Shown: positions 1 through 10,447, counted from the stretch's first letter. The stretch: 64,000 nucleotides of DNA from Periconia sp. R9002 (GCA_023627715.1 JAMAHW010000006.1:682001-746000), one strand, 5' to 3'. Notes: generated by a model not told the origin, from the sequence alone. Numbers and translations are program-made.

Positions 1-2359
1 TTTGTCTCGGGTGCTTTTGCTTCCGGTACTTTTGCTTCAACTGCCTTTGTTTCGGGAAGCTTGGGTTCCTGCTCGCGGGAGCTAGAAAATTGTCGCGCTG
101 GGAGCTTGGTTTCCATCTTTTCTAATTCCGGAGTCTTGGACGTAGGCGTTTTGGCTCGAGGTGTCAAAGGTCTAGGCTGAAGGGGCGCGGGTTCAAAGGT
201 TCTAGGTTCCAAGGGTTTAGGAGCCAAAGGCTTGGGGTCTAAAGCCGCTGGCAGAGTTGTGTCTGCCGGTTTGAATTCTTGAGATTTAGAAGCTTGCTGT
301 GCATTCGTTGTTGGAGGAGGTCGAGGTAATGGTGATGTTGGGGGAGGTGTAGGCTGGGAAGGCAGCATTGTATTGTCGTCCAGCATCCGTTGACTGGGGT
401 CTCTCTTGGAAGACGATTCATCAAATGAACCTGGTTTCAAACTCTCGGGAAAGTCTTGAGGTCTTCGTCGGGGTGGAGGAGCCACGGGAGGTGGAGGTGT
501 TTGAGAAGGCGTAACGAAATCAGGTAGTGGCCCGCTTGTCGCACTGAACTGTGAACTTTGTGAAGGTCTGGAGTCAATGGGAGGTCTCCGTCGCTCTGGT
601 GGCAGCATAACTTTCTCCTCAGGCATTCCGTTCTCCATTCTTGAAATGGCAGGATCGCTGAGTGGGGGCTCGTTCCGATAGCCTCTTTGCGGAGATGGCT
701 CCCGTCTCCCAGGCGAAGGATATCCGTTGGGTCTCCGCTCTTCTGCAGAGGCTCTGCCAGGTCCTAGGCCATAGCCATCCTTCCCGAACGGCGCCGGTGA
801 CCTCTGAGATCTTTGGGATCGAGCATCATCGGGGATTGGAGGTCTCCCCACAGCAGAAGCCAATGGGTAACCGGAGCCTTCAGGGGTCTTTGGACGCAAG
901 TCTGGCCTAGAGCCTGGGGACATGAGTCGTTGGGAAGATGGAGATGGGATAGGTGGTGGTGGTGTCGATGAGGATGATGGGGCTAGACGTTCTCTGCTTG
1001 GAGATGGACGGAGAGCCATGTTCTCTCTGCTTGGTCTATTCCGCAGATTCTGCTCGTTAGGTGGAGGCCGAGAGCCATCCCTGAATCCAGGTGGTGGAGG
1101 GTTTGCTTGGCTGAAAGCACCATTGCGAGGGGATGGGGGCGGCCGACCGTCTTCTGACGGTCGTCCTCGAGGAACAGCACCTGGATCTCGCATATTCGGC
1201 ATGGATGGGGGTCCGGGTTGCCTCGGTATGCGTTCTCGCTGTCCATCTGCGGTAGGCGGCCGGCCTGGACCACGAGGGGGCGGAAGATTCCTGTTGTCTT
1301 GGGGAGCAGGTCCATCCGAAGTAGCCGGGCGGCCTGGACCTCGCGGAGGGGGGAGGTTCCTGTTGTCTTGTGGGGGAGGTCGTCGTGGATCTGTACCCGG
1401 AGATCGCCGTGGATCATTGGGAGATGGCAGTCCCGAAGGCTGTGGAGGCCTGAGTTCGTTCCTCGATCGTCCTTCGGCTGCTCGTCGCAGTTGAATATAG
1501 GGATCTTGGTCATCGGGCGGGGGCTTGCTGGTCGGGTATTTTTGCATCCAACTTTCGTGTGCAGCTCTTCCTTCTTCTGTTGCAGCATAGGGACGACCGT
1601 CAGTGAGATCATTAATCTCTGTCGGGCTGAACCCAGATAGAATGGGATATTTCCCCTGCTGCAGGTGGTGCTTGTCGGTATATTTTGTATAGATTTTGAC
1701 CAAGCTGCCGATGAAGAACTCCTTCTCTTTGGCGGTGCTGGCCTCCCAGTAATATGGCTTATTCACAGTCACAATAAATCCAACTTCACCAGCCCATTGT
1801 TTGTGTTGTGCTTCTTCCTCACTTCTCGGGACTAAATGGACGAAGTTCTCGATATGTGATAGATCGGCCATGTGCCATGTCTTGCCCACAGAGAAAGTGC
1901 CATTGGCATTTTCTCGAGCCTTGTGTAGCGATACGCGGCTAGTATTCTTCACTGTGATGATGATCACGCGAGGTTTCTTGTTGCCGGGATTGCCACCAGG
2001 GGGAGGGGGTGTCTGAGGATAAGCGCCGTCTTCCTGGATGCGAATATGCGTAATGTATGATTCGTGCACTGTATGTGTCAGTAATGGGCCGGAGAAAATC
2101 ATGACCGTGTAGCTACACACGGTACATATGGAAAGCTGGTTGCAATGCAGGACATACAGGATCCATCGGCGTCCACTTTGGAGAAACAGCTAGCCGTGAT
2201 CCTCCGGCGTTCATCTTCGAACCTCTCCGCGCGTGACATAGTGGATCTCGAGCTTGTTGATGAAGGTGGCCCTCCAGGAGCTCCGGGTGGACGTCGACTT
2301 TCACCGCTGGGCCTTGAGCCCCCGCTGGGGTAATTACGCTGTCGTGGGTTGCCATCCAT
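1..2359 (-). CDS. sec3: Exocyst complex subunit Sec3 (5' part; continues past left edge)
   Basis: Sec3 marks exocytic sites and tethers secretory vesicles to the plasma membrane through PI(4,5)P2 and Rho GTPases. Exon 1 is 2359-2158, the intron 2157-2069 (GTATGT...CAG), and exon 2 runs from 2068 off the window; about 757 residues are visible. Residues about 40-220 match the Sec3 PIP2-binding PH-like domain, with recognisable stretches SRAERFEDERRRI, SYITHIRIQEDG, HKARENANGTFSVGKTW and KPYYWEASTAKEKEFF. It is followed by a long Pro/Arg/Ser-rich disordered linker containing a 23-residue tandem repeat. The coiled-coil and C-terminal exocyst-fold region lies outside the window. The start is the first ATG of the open frame. 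The family call is recognition of conserved segments; the exon join is inferred from phase and motif continuity. Confidence 0.9.
1255..1375 (-). repeat. Tandem repeat of about 69 bp inside sec3 linker
   Basis: Two copies of a 69-bp unit start at 1261 and 1330 on the + strand. In the Sec3 frame both encode QDNRNLPPPRGPGRP followed by a variable spacer. The period is a multiple of three, so the repeat can expand without breaking the frame. Confidence 0.75.
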
Positions 2360-2886
2360 GATCGTTAAAAGGTAGGTGACAGCTCGGACGGCTCGAAGCT
2401 GGTGGGACTATATGTACAGTAGCATATATAGAACAATCCGACCGTCCGATGCCTCTAGGCGTGTGTGGGAGGGGTGGCGCATGCAGTAGCCATCAATGGA
2501 CAGACGTGGAGCTTTGGGCGCAGCGGTTGTCAGAGTCTCGCAGAGCCGGGGGTCAATTTTTTTTCTATTTGGATCGGGATGAAACACAATCAACGCTTCG
2601 AGTGCCTGGAATTAAGTAAATGAGCACCGCGTAAAAGAATCTTTGGGCACTGCGGATCGTGAATGGGAGGTGATTGTACTGCGTCGACGTCTGTCGAGGA
2701 GGTGCGAGACGAACAACGGCAGGTGCGGCCGGTGGTGTCTGCTGAATATGGACTAGCGCTGCCCCGCCACATGAGGCTGGAGCTTGCTGCCTATGTGCTT
2801 GCTTTAAACTTTTTTTTTTTCCTTCACCAATTGCGCTTTCACCCACGCGACCGCTTGCCGACTTTTCCAATACCTCAATTGACAAC
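2360..2886. promoter_or_regulatory. Divergent intergenic region sec3 / srp40
   Basis: These 527 bp separate two head-to-head start codons, so they must hold both promoters. A poly-T tract of 13 at about 2810 lies 75 bp before the srp40 start. I see no reading frame with family resemblance and no clear TATA box. Confidence 0.6.
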
Positions 2887-4468
2887 ATGGCACCCAACAA
2901 GAAGGCCGGTGGAAAGCAGGGAGGCGCGGACAAATTCAAGAAAACCGACAAAGTCACCTCGGGCCGCGTTGGAAAAACCACCAAAGGCAGCAAAAAAGCG
3001 TCCAAATTGCCTCCACCTCCCGCTCCGCTCCTCAACCTTGTACAAACCTTCCTGAATGAACACGGATACGTAGAGGCAGCTCAGAAGCTCAAGGATGAAG
3101 CTGAGCAATCGCCAGGTGTCGGAGCTAGCTCCAAGGATGTCCCGAGCCTGAGCACACTGTACGAAAATTGGGAGAAGCCTGCTGCGAAAAGCAACAGCGA
3201 TGCCATGGACGTGGATGGCGATAGTTCTTCTAGCAGCGCGGATTCCGACAGCGACTCAAGTGATGCCAGCAGTGACTCTGAAGAGGAGGAGAAGGACGTT
3301 GAAGCAGCAGAAAAGAGCGAGGATGACTCCGACTCTAGCTCCGATTCAAGTTCGGACTCTGATTCCGATTCAGAACCCGAAGAGAAAATCGCCAAAAAGA
3401 CGAAGACTACCAAGCGCGCCTCATCTATCTCATCTTCCTCCTCTTCCTCGTCAAGCAGTTCGAGCGATTCTAGCGATTCTAGCGATTCCAGCGATTCCAG
3501 CGAAGACCCCGCCAATGTTCCGCTACCTGATTCGGATTCATCCAGCGCATCAAGCGGTACGTACTCTAAGACTCTCTACTCTCTACTCTCAAATCGCATT
3601 CATACATAGATTCCCGATCTCTCATGCATTGTTCTCATCCTTGATTTATTTGAATGGCACTAATTTTAATCTTTTAGACTCGTCGAGCGATTCCGACAGC
3701 AGCTCCGGCTCGGACTCTGAAGAAAAATCCAAGTCGAAGTTCAGCACCCCTAAAAATAAAGAGAGAGTCTTCAAGAAATTGCCATCTTCATCCCCGTCCG
3801 CTTCGCCATCCGCGTCATCATCGTCGAATTCCGACTCGTCGAGCGATTCCGACAGCAGCAGCGATTCTGACAGCAATTCTGAAGTCAAGACGCCCAAAGC
3901 GAAGAAGGGCATATTGAAAAAGGCTAAGAAGGAACTTATGAAGAAACTAGCGGAGCCGCCTTCCTCTAGCAGCACTTCCGCCTCTAGCAGCTCTTCCGAT
4001 TCTAGCTCATCCGATAACGAATCTTCTGATGAAGAATCCTCAAACAGCAAGCCTTCGGGCAGCGACTCCTCCGACAGCGATCCTTCCGATACCAAAGCCA
4101 AAACCGACAAGAAGCAACAAGTGAAATCAGACTCGTCCGATTCCTCCGCAACACTACCAGCAAACTCCCCTGTACCAACTACCGGCAGCAAGCGGGGAGC
4201 AGAGGAAACTCCCGCCGGCAATCCTCCCAACAAGAAGAGAAGTCATATCGAAAACCGCTTTTCGCGCATCAAGCCTACTACCCAAGTTGATGAGCGTTTC
4301 GCTAGCAACGCCTATCAATCGTACGACTACGCTGATCGCGCTCACCGCGATCTGATCGTCACCAAAGGCAAGGGCTTCACCAAGGAGAAGAACAAAAAGA
4401 AGAGAGGGTCTTACAGGGGAGGTGCTATCGATACGTCTGGCGGCAAGGGTATCAAGTTCGACGACTAA
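2887..4468 (+). CDS. srp40: Nucleolar Ser/Asp-rich phosphoprotein, SRP40/Nopp140 family
   Basis: Nopp140/SRP40 proteins are nucleolar chaperones of box C/D and H/ACA snoRNPs and are heavily phosphorylated by CK2. Exon 1 is 2887-3556 and exon 2 is 3678-4468, giving 486 aa; the intron starts GTACGT and ends TTTTAG. Residues about 47-75 form a LisH-like helix pair (LNLVQTFLNEHGYVEAAQKL). The middle alternates acidic Ser/Asp/Glu blocks, made of SSD repeats, with Lys/Pro-rich basic blocks, the usual Nopp140 layout. The C-terminus (NRFSRIKPTTQVDERFASN, then YDYADRAHRDLIVTKGKGF and GGAIDTSGGKGIKF) is the conserved SRP40 C-terminal domain. The Ser-rich core could be aligned to many proteins, but the LisH and C-terminal domains fix the identity. 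Confidence 0.92.
3468..3503 (+). repeat. 9-bp tandem repeat coding Ser-Ser-Asp
   Basis: Four near-identical 9-bp units (AGCGATTCT/C) encode successive SSD triplets in SRP40. The serines sit next to acidic residues and are typical CK2 targets. It is a coding microsatellite rather than a separate element. Confidence 0.6.
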
Positions 4469-5042
4469 TTCGACTCGGCTTCCATGAGTTAGTCTAAGGG
4501 ATGCTCTGTGTTTGTACGTGATTGACGGCTCCTCCAGGAAGACATTTGGAGAATATTTGACATTGATGGAGAAACACGGAGTTCGCGTCCATTCGAGCTC
4601 AATTGTGACTCGTGGCATTAGTAGAATCACACCACTCCCTACGATGTTGGCGACGGTAGAGCAAGAGTATTTGAGGGTATTATGTCATTGGCGCAAACGG
4701 AACGGTTATCAAAAGCTTCATACCCTTTGGCTGACGGCGGCATGCGTGCGGTTTGCTTTCCACAAGCACCGGTCGAGGTGTCTCACGAGGTCACATTTCC
4801 CCAAGTACTAGAATCTACATAGATATACAATAGTTGTTCTTTTCCAAAACGAGATCCATGCAAGTTTGCTCCGCTCTATTCGTACATAGTCTTGCATTGC
4901 TCTATAATACATTGTGCAGCCATCAATCTAATGTTTCGTCCCCATGCGAGCAAACGTAGCATCATCTTTACAAATGCTTCAGCAATAGTGGGCATCGCTC
5001 TCTCTTCCTCTTCCCATATCCTACAACTTCCCTAGGCCCCAT
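4469..5042. other. Convergent 3' intergenic region srp40 / fmc1
   Basis: These 574 bp lie between two stop codons facing each other, so they should hold both 3' UTRs. I see no conserved reading frame, RNA gene or repeat. Confidence 0.5.
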
Positions 5043-5420
5043 CTACCTCGAAAACTCAGGTGGCAAATCCATGCCCACCTTCCGTGCCGTCAACCTCACT
5101 CTTTCCTCCTCACTCATCCCCATGCCAGGATTATACCGCTCAATCAGCGTAGCATACATGCGCTGCGCTTGGACGTACTGAATCGTTTGCTCCGCCATCT
5201 GCAATTGCGCCTTGCTATCCACGTTGGTGGCGGTGGTGGGAGAGGAGAAGGTGGAGCGGAGGCGTTGTTGGAGGGGAGACGGCGATGAGAGCTTCTGGTG
5301 CGCTGTCGAGCGATGCGCGGCAGTTCGTGGTATCGGCGAGGTGGCGGGTGTGGTAGGAAGTTCACGAAGCAGGCGTCGGTACACCGAGCGGATGGTTTGG
5401 GGATTTGTTTTCTGTGACAT
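5043..5420 (-). CDS. fmc1: Mitochondrial F1-ATPase assembly factor Fmc1 (LYR-type)
   Basis: Fmc1 is a small mitochondrial protein that, in yeast, supports Atp12 in assembly of the F1 head of ATP synthase at high temperature. The product is 125 aa in a single exon. The N-terminus (TIRSVYRRLLRELP) is an LYR-like helix, and the C-terminal segment (QAQRMYATLIERYNPGMGMSEEERVRLTARKVGMDLP) is the strongly conserved Fmc1 signature. An upstream in-frame ATG at 5762 would add 114 residues, but that region has no family resemblance and overlaps the neighbouring promoter, so I chose the ATG at 5420. It is head-to-head with the EngB-type GTPase gene, another mitochondrial product. Confidence 0.85.
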   Translation of the reverse strand: MSQKTNPQTIRSVYRRLLRELPTTPATSPIPRTAAHRSTAHQKLSSPSPLQQRLRSTFSSPTTATNVDSKAQLQMAEQTIQYVQAQRMYATLIERYNPGMGMSEEERVRLTARKVGMDLPPEFSR

Positions 5421-5764
5421 GCTTCTTGCTGGGATGGATGGGTTGCGGAGGGTCCCTGATGATTTGGGATCGATTGGTTTGAGAGATAAAAGTGGTGGAT
5501 TATTAAGTTTTCGAGATAATGCGATCGTATTTTGACTGGAGAAAGTGGGTGGAGAGGTGCGGAGCAGGCGTGTTAAGAGGTGATCAATGGACGGGAGGGC
5601 GATGGACGGGCGGCGGAGGTGGTTGCGGCGAAAAGCTTCGAAATCCCAAAGCTCGGACCATTTAGCCTTTCCTCTATCCAATTTATTACCCATTTCATTT
5701 CGTTCTATACCAACCTCATCCCTTCGTATTTCCATTTCCGCCGGTCTATGGATATCCGTCAATT
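5421..5764. promoter_or_regulatory. Bidirectional promoter fmc1 / engB-type GTPase
   Basis: 344 bp separate the two start codons. Both genes encode mitochondrial proteins, so one nucleosome-free region may serve both. No TATA box is evident. Confidence 0.55.
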
Positions 5765-7786
5765 ATGGTTTTAGAATCCTCGAGGCTACCGTATATATGC
5801 CGGAATTGCCTCCATCACCTTCACTGTCGCCCACAAGCCCTACAATCTCCGTCGTTGTCTTTTGCGCAACAATGGCAAGCGCGTAGTCTACGTACCAGAC
5901 AACGCACATCCAAAGAACTGAAAGAGCGACAGAGGATGGTCGAGAAAGAAGTCAATGAAATTCATGCCTTCAGAAAGATACTCGGATGGAAGCAAATGCT
6001 CCAGGGAAATCAACCTTTGACGATGGCTGAGCGTTATAAATTGTTTATGCTATACCGAGTAAAGCACGAGGAAAAGCTATGGGAATTCCACGAAAAGATT
6101 TTGGAGATGGAGAAGAAGCTGCTTAGGTTTGTTCCAGCGCCTAAAGGCAGTCCAGTGCTTTCCGAAAGTGATCGTGTAATGGACGAGGAGATGAAGCAGT
6201 ATAGGAGGAGAGGGAGCGAAGTATGGAGATTCATAAGCAATCCAAGCCCGCCTGAAGAAAGTGTTGATGGGGCCAAGCCTTTGAAGAAAGGGAGCCTTAA
6301 GAAACGCGCGAAAATGATCAGTGAAAGAAATCGATACATTAAACACCACCGTAACATCGAGATCGAAACGATTGAGAAACCCAAAGTCGCGTCGTACGCC
6401 TTAAGATCCACCGAATTCACGCCGAAACTCGGTCCAAAGACAGAGAGACTCGCTGTTTACGATGCACACTCTTCGGAAAATCTCGAAAATTTCGATATCT
6501 CCACACCGTTGCAATTGGGTGAATCCATGCCAGATAAACCCATTCCACAAAGCAAATACACGCGACACTATGAGCCCGCGCGCCGAGACGAACCCGATCG
6601 AGAACACGACCTCGTTCAAGAAGATAATCCGGACCAGAAAGACGATTTCATCCAACAAGACGAGGATATACCAGAAGACGAACTCAGAAAACAATTTGCG
6701 CTCATACAGAAGGATAAACTCATAAAATTATTAGAGCTTGAACGGAAAAACAAGCCCCTCCAGCAACAGCGTGGTGGCACGGCCGTTATACCCAAACCCT
6801 TCCGCCGTGCTCGCCGCACGATAGTTGGTTCACTCAATCCACGTCGTGTCACGACACAGACAGTACGCACCGCCTTTTCCACCATGGTCAAAGCCGATAA
6901 AATTACAGGCTACAGCTGGTACTGGGAAACCTTCGCACCGTCCGTCATCCAAAAGGCCCAGGCCAACGTCTTCTTTACTCAGCAAGCGACATCCAAGTTT
7001 CTCACATCCGTCGCGCAGTTCCGCCACTTCCCTTCGAGCGACCTGCCTGAAGTAGCCTTCGTAGGCCGCAGCAACGTCGGAAAATCCAGCCTCTTAAACG
7101 CCCTCACCCACTCCAAATCCCTGGCTCGGACCTCGGCGACGCCCGGCTTCACACAGACCATGAACCTATACGGCGTAGCACCCAAAGGCAACATCCACAT
7201 CGAGGAAAATGAGAAAGGATACCGGCACATCACCGGCGCGGGTGGGTTTACCATTGTCGACATGCCCGGCTACGGCGAGGGCTCCCTGACCGAATGGGGC
7301 ATCCAAATCATGAGGTACCTAGAGGGCCGCAAACAGCTCCGTCGTGTCTTTGTCCTCATCGACGCCATGCACGGCCTCAAGGATAAGGATATCGCGCTCC
7401 TCTCCAGCCTTAGACTCGCTGGTGTCCCACACCAGATCGTACTTTCCAAGCTCGACCGCGTTTATATCCCTGCTGCGACTTCCATCAAAACGCGCGACGG
7501 CCGGAAGTTGAAGCGCAAGGGCTCGCAAAAAGAATTGGAATTGGTTATGGCGGAGATCCGCGAGCAGATCAAACCGGCCCACGGGTTTGGGGCGTTGGGG
7601 GAGTTGATTGGTTTTAGCTCCGAGGTCTTGGTCGATGGGAAGCCGCTGGGTATTGATGCGTTGAGGTTTGCAGTTTTGCAGGCTGCTGGAGTGGAAGTGG
7701 GGAAAAAGAAGAAGACGGTGACAAGTAATGTTGTCAGAGCGATCGAAACACCGATTGTGAGGAAGGTCAAAGTAAACACCACGTAG
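5765..7786 (+). CDS. EngB/YihA-type mitochondrial GTPase with long N-terminal extension (MRX8-like)
   Basis: This single-exon gene encodes 673 aa. The C-terminal third is a TRAFAC EngB-type G domain: G1 GRSNVGKS at residues 434-441, a G2-region threonine in SATPGFTQT, G3 DMPGYG and G4 SKLD. Bacterial EngB helps assemble the large ribosomal subunit; the yeast mitochondrial relative Mrx8 is linked to mitoribosome function. Residues 1-45 are rich in Arg, Ser and hydrophobics with almost no acid, like a mitochondrial presequence. About 390 residues then precede the GTPase, including a basic helical segment and a charged stretch of degenerate Asp/Glu-Gln-Asp repeats around residues 265-325. That extension is far longer than in bacteria (about 200 aa total) or yeast (about 314). 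The role in mitoribosome assembly is inferred from the family. Confidence 0.88.
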   Translation: MVLESSRLPYICRNCLHHLHCRPQALQSPSLSFAQQWQARSLRTRQRTSKELKERQRMVEKEVNEIHAFRKILGWKQMLQGNQPLTMAERYKLFMLYRVKHEEKLWEFHEKILEMEKKLLRFVPAPKGSPVLSESDRVMDEEMKQYRRRGSEVWRFISNPSPPEESVDGAKPLKKGSLKKRAKMISERNRYIKHHRNIEIETIEKPKVASYALRSTEFTPKLGPKTERLAVYDAHSSENLENFDISTPLQLGESMPDKPIPQSKYTRHYEPARRDEPDREHDLVQEDNPDQKDDFIQQDEDIPEDELRKQFALIQKDKLIKLLELERKNKPLQQQRGGTAVIPKPFRRARRTIVGSLNPRRVTTQTVRTAFSTMVKADKITGYSWYWETFAPSVIQKAQANVFFTQQATSKFLTSVAQFRHFPSSDLPEVAFVGRSNVGKSSLLNALTHSKSLARTSATPGFTQTMNLYGVAPKGNIHIEENEKGYRHITGAGGFTIVDMPGYGEGSLTEWGIQIMRYLEGRKQLRRVFVLIDAMHGLKDKDIALLSSLRLAGVPHQIVLSKLDRVYIPAATSIKTRDGRKLKRKGSQKELELVMAEIREQIKPAHGFGALGELIGFSSEVLVDGKPLGIDALRFAVLQAAGVEVGKKKKTVTSNVVRAIETPIVRKVKVNTT

Positions 7787-8032
7787 ATGTATGTGTCTTG
7801 TACAAGTATCCACTTCAGCTTGTACTACCGTGGTGAATGGGTTGCAGCTTTGGGGTAGTTCGAGAAGAAACATGTATGTAACATATATCGCTAAGAATTT
7901 GCACGGTTGATGGTAGTATAAAGATCGGCGGCTGGACCCAAGTTAACATATAAGACACCTCAAATACTTGCCTGATCCAACCGTCCTACATACAATCGTC
8001 CCATTTCCTCGGTTTTAATCCCTGATGTTATT
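7787..8032. other. Convergent 3' region engB / stn1
   Basis: This 246-bp gap is between two convergent stop codons. Nothing beyond presumptive 3' UTRs is visible. Confidence 0.4.
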
Positions 8033-8918
8033 TCATATCAATGCCCCGTGATTCATAATCTTCTCCTCCTTGAGCCGCCTGATTTCATTTCTAGCCTCTT
8101 TCTTCGCCAAATACTCTTCCCTAGCCTTCCTATGCTCCCTCTTCTTTGCTTCGTGCGCTTCCTTCTTACGCTCATACTCCTCCATCCTCTTCCTTTCAGC
8201 CCTCATCTGCCCTATGATCCTTTTATGCTCCGCTGAAGTGATTCTCCAAGCCTTACTTAGAACGTCTTGCTTAAATTTTGCCGTCTCTGACCATGATTGT
8301 ACCTCTTCGTTGGTAGTGTCCACCACCCAGGCCCTTTTCAAATCGATCTGTTTGCGACCTCTGAATTCGGAGATGGTGCCCTTGGCTTTTACGACCGTGC
8401 CGATGTCGACGCCCTGGTCATCTATAGTAATCCGGAACACGCCAGGTTCACTGATAACATTGACATTGCTGATGACAGTATTGGACGGAGATTCGACGGG
8501 GTTGTAGACGTCGGGCGTCAAGCGTACAATGGTCAGGTCGATCGTCGCACCGCTTCCATCGTCTAGTGTTAGGACCGTGTACTTTTTATTGATGTCTTCA
8601 ATGGCAACGACTGCACCGACCAGGCGCACAAAACGAATTGGGTGGTTGAGGTGGAAATATATGCGCTGGCCTGTGGGGGTGAGGCACCACGTCAGTCAGT
8701 CAGTCAATGAAAGTATGGGTACTTGTGCGTGTTTGGCGGATGCTCGTGCATATATAGTGGGGACGAGGCGGCGCGCCCTTACTTTGGAAATCGGGCTCGG
8801 AGCGAAGAGCCTGCACATCTGAGGCGGTGATTTTCACCCAGGAATCATAGGTGGGGGAAGCGCGGAAGCAGTATGCTGGATACAAGCGATATGCGGGCGG
8901 CTGTTGAAGCGTGGACAT
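8033..8918 (-). CDS. stn1: Telomere capping protein Stn1 (CST complex OB-fold subunit)
   Basis: Stn1 with Ten1 and Ctc1/Cdc13 binds the telomeric 3' overhang and recruits polymerase alpha-primase. Exon 1 is 8918-8783, the intron 8782-8671 (GTAAGG...CACAG), exon 2 is 8670-8033; 257 aa. The N-terminus (YRLYPAYCFRASPTYDSWVKIT) and the OB-fold core (GQRIYFHLNHPIRFVRLVGAV at the join, YTVLTLDDGSGATIDL) are characteristic. The last 60 residues form a very charged Lys/Glu/Arg helix that ends shortly after, without an obvious winged-helix domain. A CACGTGAC element lies 86-91 bp upstream of the start. Identity rests on the OB-fold motif series. Confidence 0.87.
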
Positions 8919-9780
8919 GTCATCCTTGATGTTATATTGATAGATGGCGAAGGGTGAGGACGAGGGTTGACGTGTTTCCCTCGAACACGCTTTCTCACGC
9001 TGCCACGTGACAGTCGGCTGGCCGCTGCATGTGCCGACCCGGGGTGGAGCTCGGTTGTGGTTCGTGCACGGATATGCTTCATGCAAGCATGACGGGATGA
9101 TCAGAGCACATGCGGAACAAGATGCATTCACTTCCTCTCACCGGCCTGCCCAACGCTAACTGAATACTCGTACAGTATGCCGACTGAGCCGCTTCCAAGC
9201 AGAACAATCAAGGCACTAACCCATGTTCCCCCGTAGGCCACGAGTTTTATGCAGACGGAAATGTTGAAAAAGAATCGGGAAACTTGGTCGGCCACGCCAG
9301 CGAGTCCTGTTCACTGGGTGTCCCTGGTCAGAAATGGACATAACCACCTCAACACAGGTCCATGAGCGATGCGACTCGAGTTGCAAGTGGCCCAACCCAA
9401 CGTCCTCGTCCATTTTCATATCCACATGTCCCAATCTACCGGGATACCTAGTCGCGCGGACCTAGGCCAGCATGAGCTATCCACCCAGCCGCCATGACCT
9501 ACCTAGTACCTACGAAGCTGACCACCCAATTTGCTCATTCTCGCGGCACACATTGGATACGCAAGCTCTTGTTTAGGGTCATCCGACGTTGCCATGGTCC
9601 CATCGGATTGAGGTCCGCCTAGTATTAGTGCACCCGGTCACCCAGTTGCATGGTAGCTCTGGTTTTCTGATTTACATAGACCGTTAGAAGCTGTTACTTT
9701 CATCACCGTCTCGGGAATCTCGTCAGTTAATATTTCGCAATTTTGGATAGCAGTGGCTCACACTTGTTACTTTCGGCACC
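8919..9780. promoter_or_regulatory. Divergent intergenic region stn1 / Cys-rich secreted protein
   Basis: The 862 bp between divergent start codons contain a CACGTGAC element at 9004-9011 and copies of a CCTAG/TACCTA-rich motif around 9443-9515 (for example CCTACCTAGTACCTA). No coding frame with recognisable similarity was found on either strand. Confidence 0.5.
9004..9011. promoter_or_regulatory. CACGTGAC element upstream of stn1
   Basis: A palindromic CACGTG core with flanking AC lies close to the stn1 start. CACGTG is the binding core of Cbf1/bHLH factors; assignment to a particular factor is inference. Confidence 0.4.
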
Positions 9781-10447
9781 ATGCGTCTGTCATCGTGCTT
9801 CTTCCTTGTCCTTCCGTTGCTCATTTCCTCCACCTTCGCAAACCCAGAAGCAAAACCAGTCGCTGAACCACAAACGTATTCAAACAACGCACCTTTCTCA
9901 GGCGCTATCTATATTGTCGACGGTAATGGACAGCATGTCACTACCCAAAGCTCGAACCTGTGCCCCAATACGGCTTCTGTAAGCTGTGGTGACATTAATC
10001 AATGGGGTTGGTAAGTGAAGCACTTACGTCGCTCAAGGTTATATCTGACAATGATTGCATTGTAGGTGCTGCCCTAGCGGTTATACATGTGTACAGCCAG
10101 CGAATCAGAATAGCATATTAGGATGCTGTCCAGCTGGAGGAAACTGTGCTGGGAGCAGTGTCAATGTGGCTTCCGTTCAGACCGTTACTGTCGCGGCAGT
10201 ACAACCTACCCACCAACAGACGACCGTGGCCGTTTATCATGAACCACCACCGCAGAATACGTTTGTGGGATACTGTGCTACTCTTACCATGGATGGCCCA
10301 GGGCTTCCTACTACAACACAAGGGTCGTGCGGTACAATCTTGATAGTCAACGAGGGTACACAAAATCTGAAAAATATTGGCTATGGCATCACAGGAACAA
10401 TCGTGTTGCTACACTTTGCGCTTGGACGCATGTTCCACTGGATATAA
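9781..10447 (+). CDS. Secreted or membrane-anchored Cys-rich protein with CCPxGYxC motif
   Basis: Exon 1 is 9781-10010 and exon 2 is 10066-10447 (GTAAGT...TGTAG intron); 203 aa. Residues 1-20 are a textbook signal peptide (hydrophobic core FFLVLPLLISS). The mature part has a compact block of eight cysteines with motif WCCPSGYTC and GCCPAGGNC, then a Thr/Val/Gln-rich stretch, two further cysteines, and a hydrophobic C-terminus (ITGTIVLLHFALG) that could be a GPI-addition signal or a tail anchor. Similar CCPxGxxC proteins are common among fungal cell-wall and GPI-type proteins of unknown function. I cannot assign an activity; an effector or wall-structural role would be speculation. Short size and upstream position next to a large promoter region fit regulated secretion. 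Confidence 0.8.

Noticed and set aside
922..1494. Long + strand reading frame of 190 codons
   Set aside because: It is antisense to the Sec3 Pro/Arg-rich linker; the Gly/Arg-rich content is the complement of that low-complexity sequence.
5421..5762. N-terminal extension of FMC1 to an upstream ATG
   Set aside because: The added 114 residues have no conserved character and would fill the divergent promoter; the family starts near MSQKTNPQTIRSVYRRLL.
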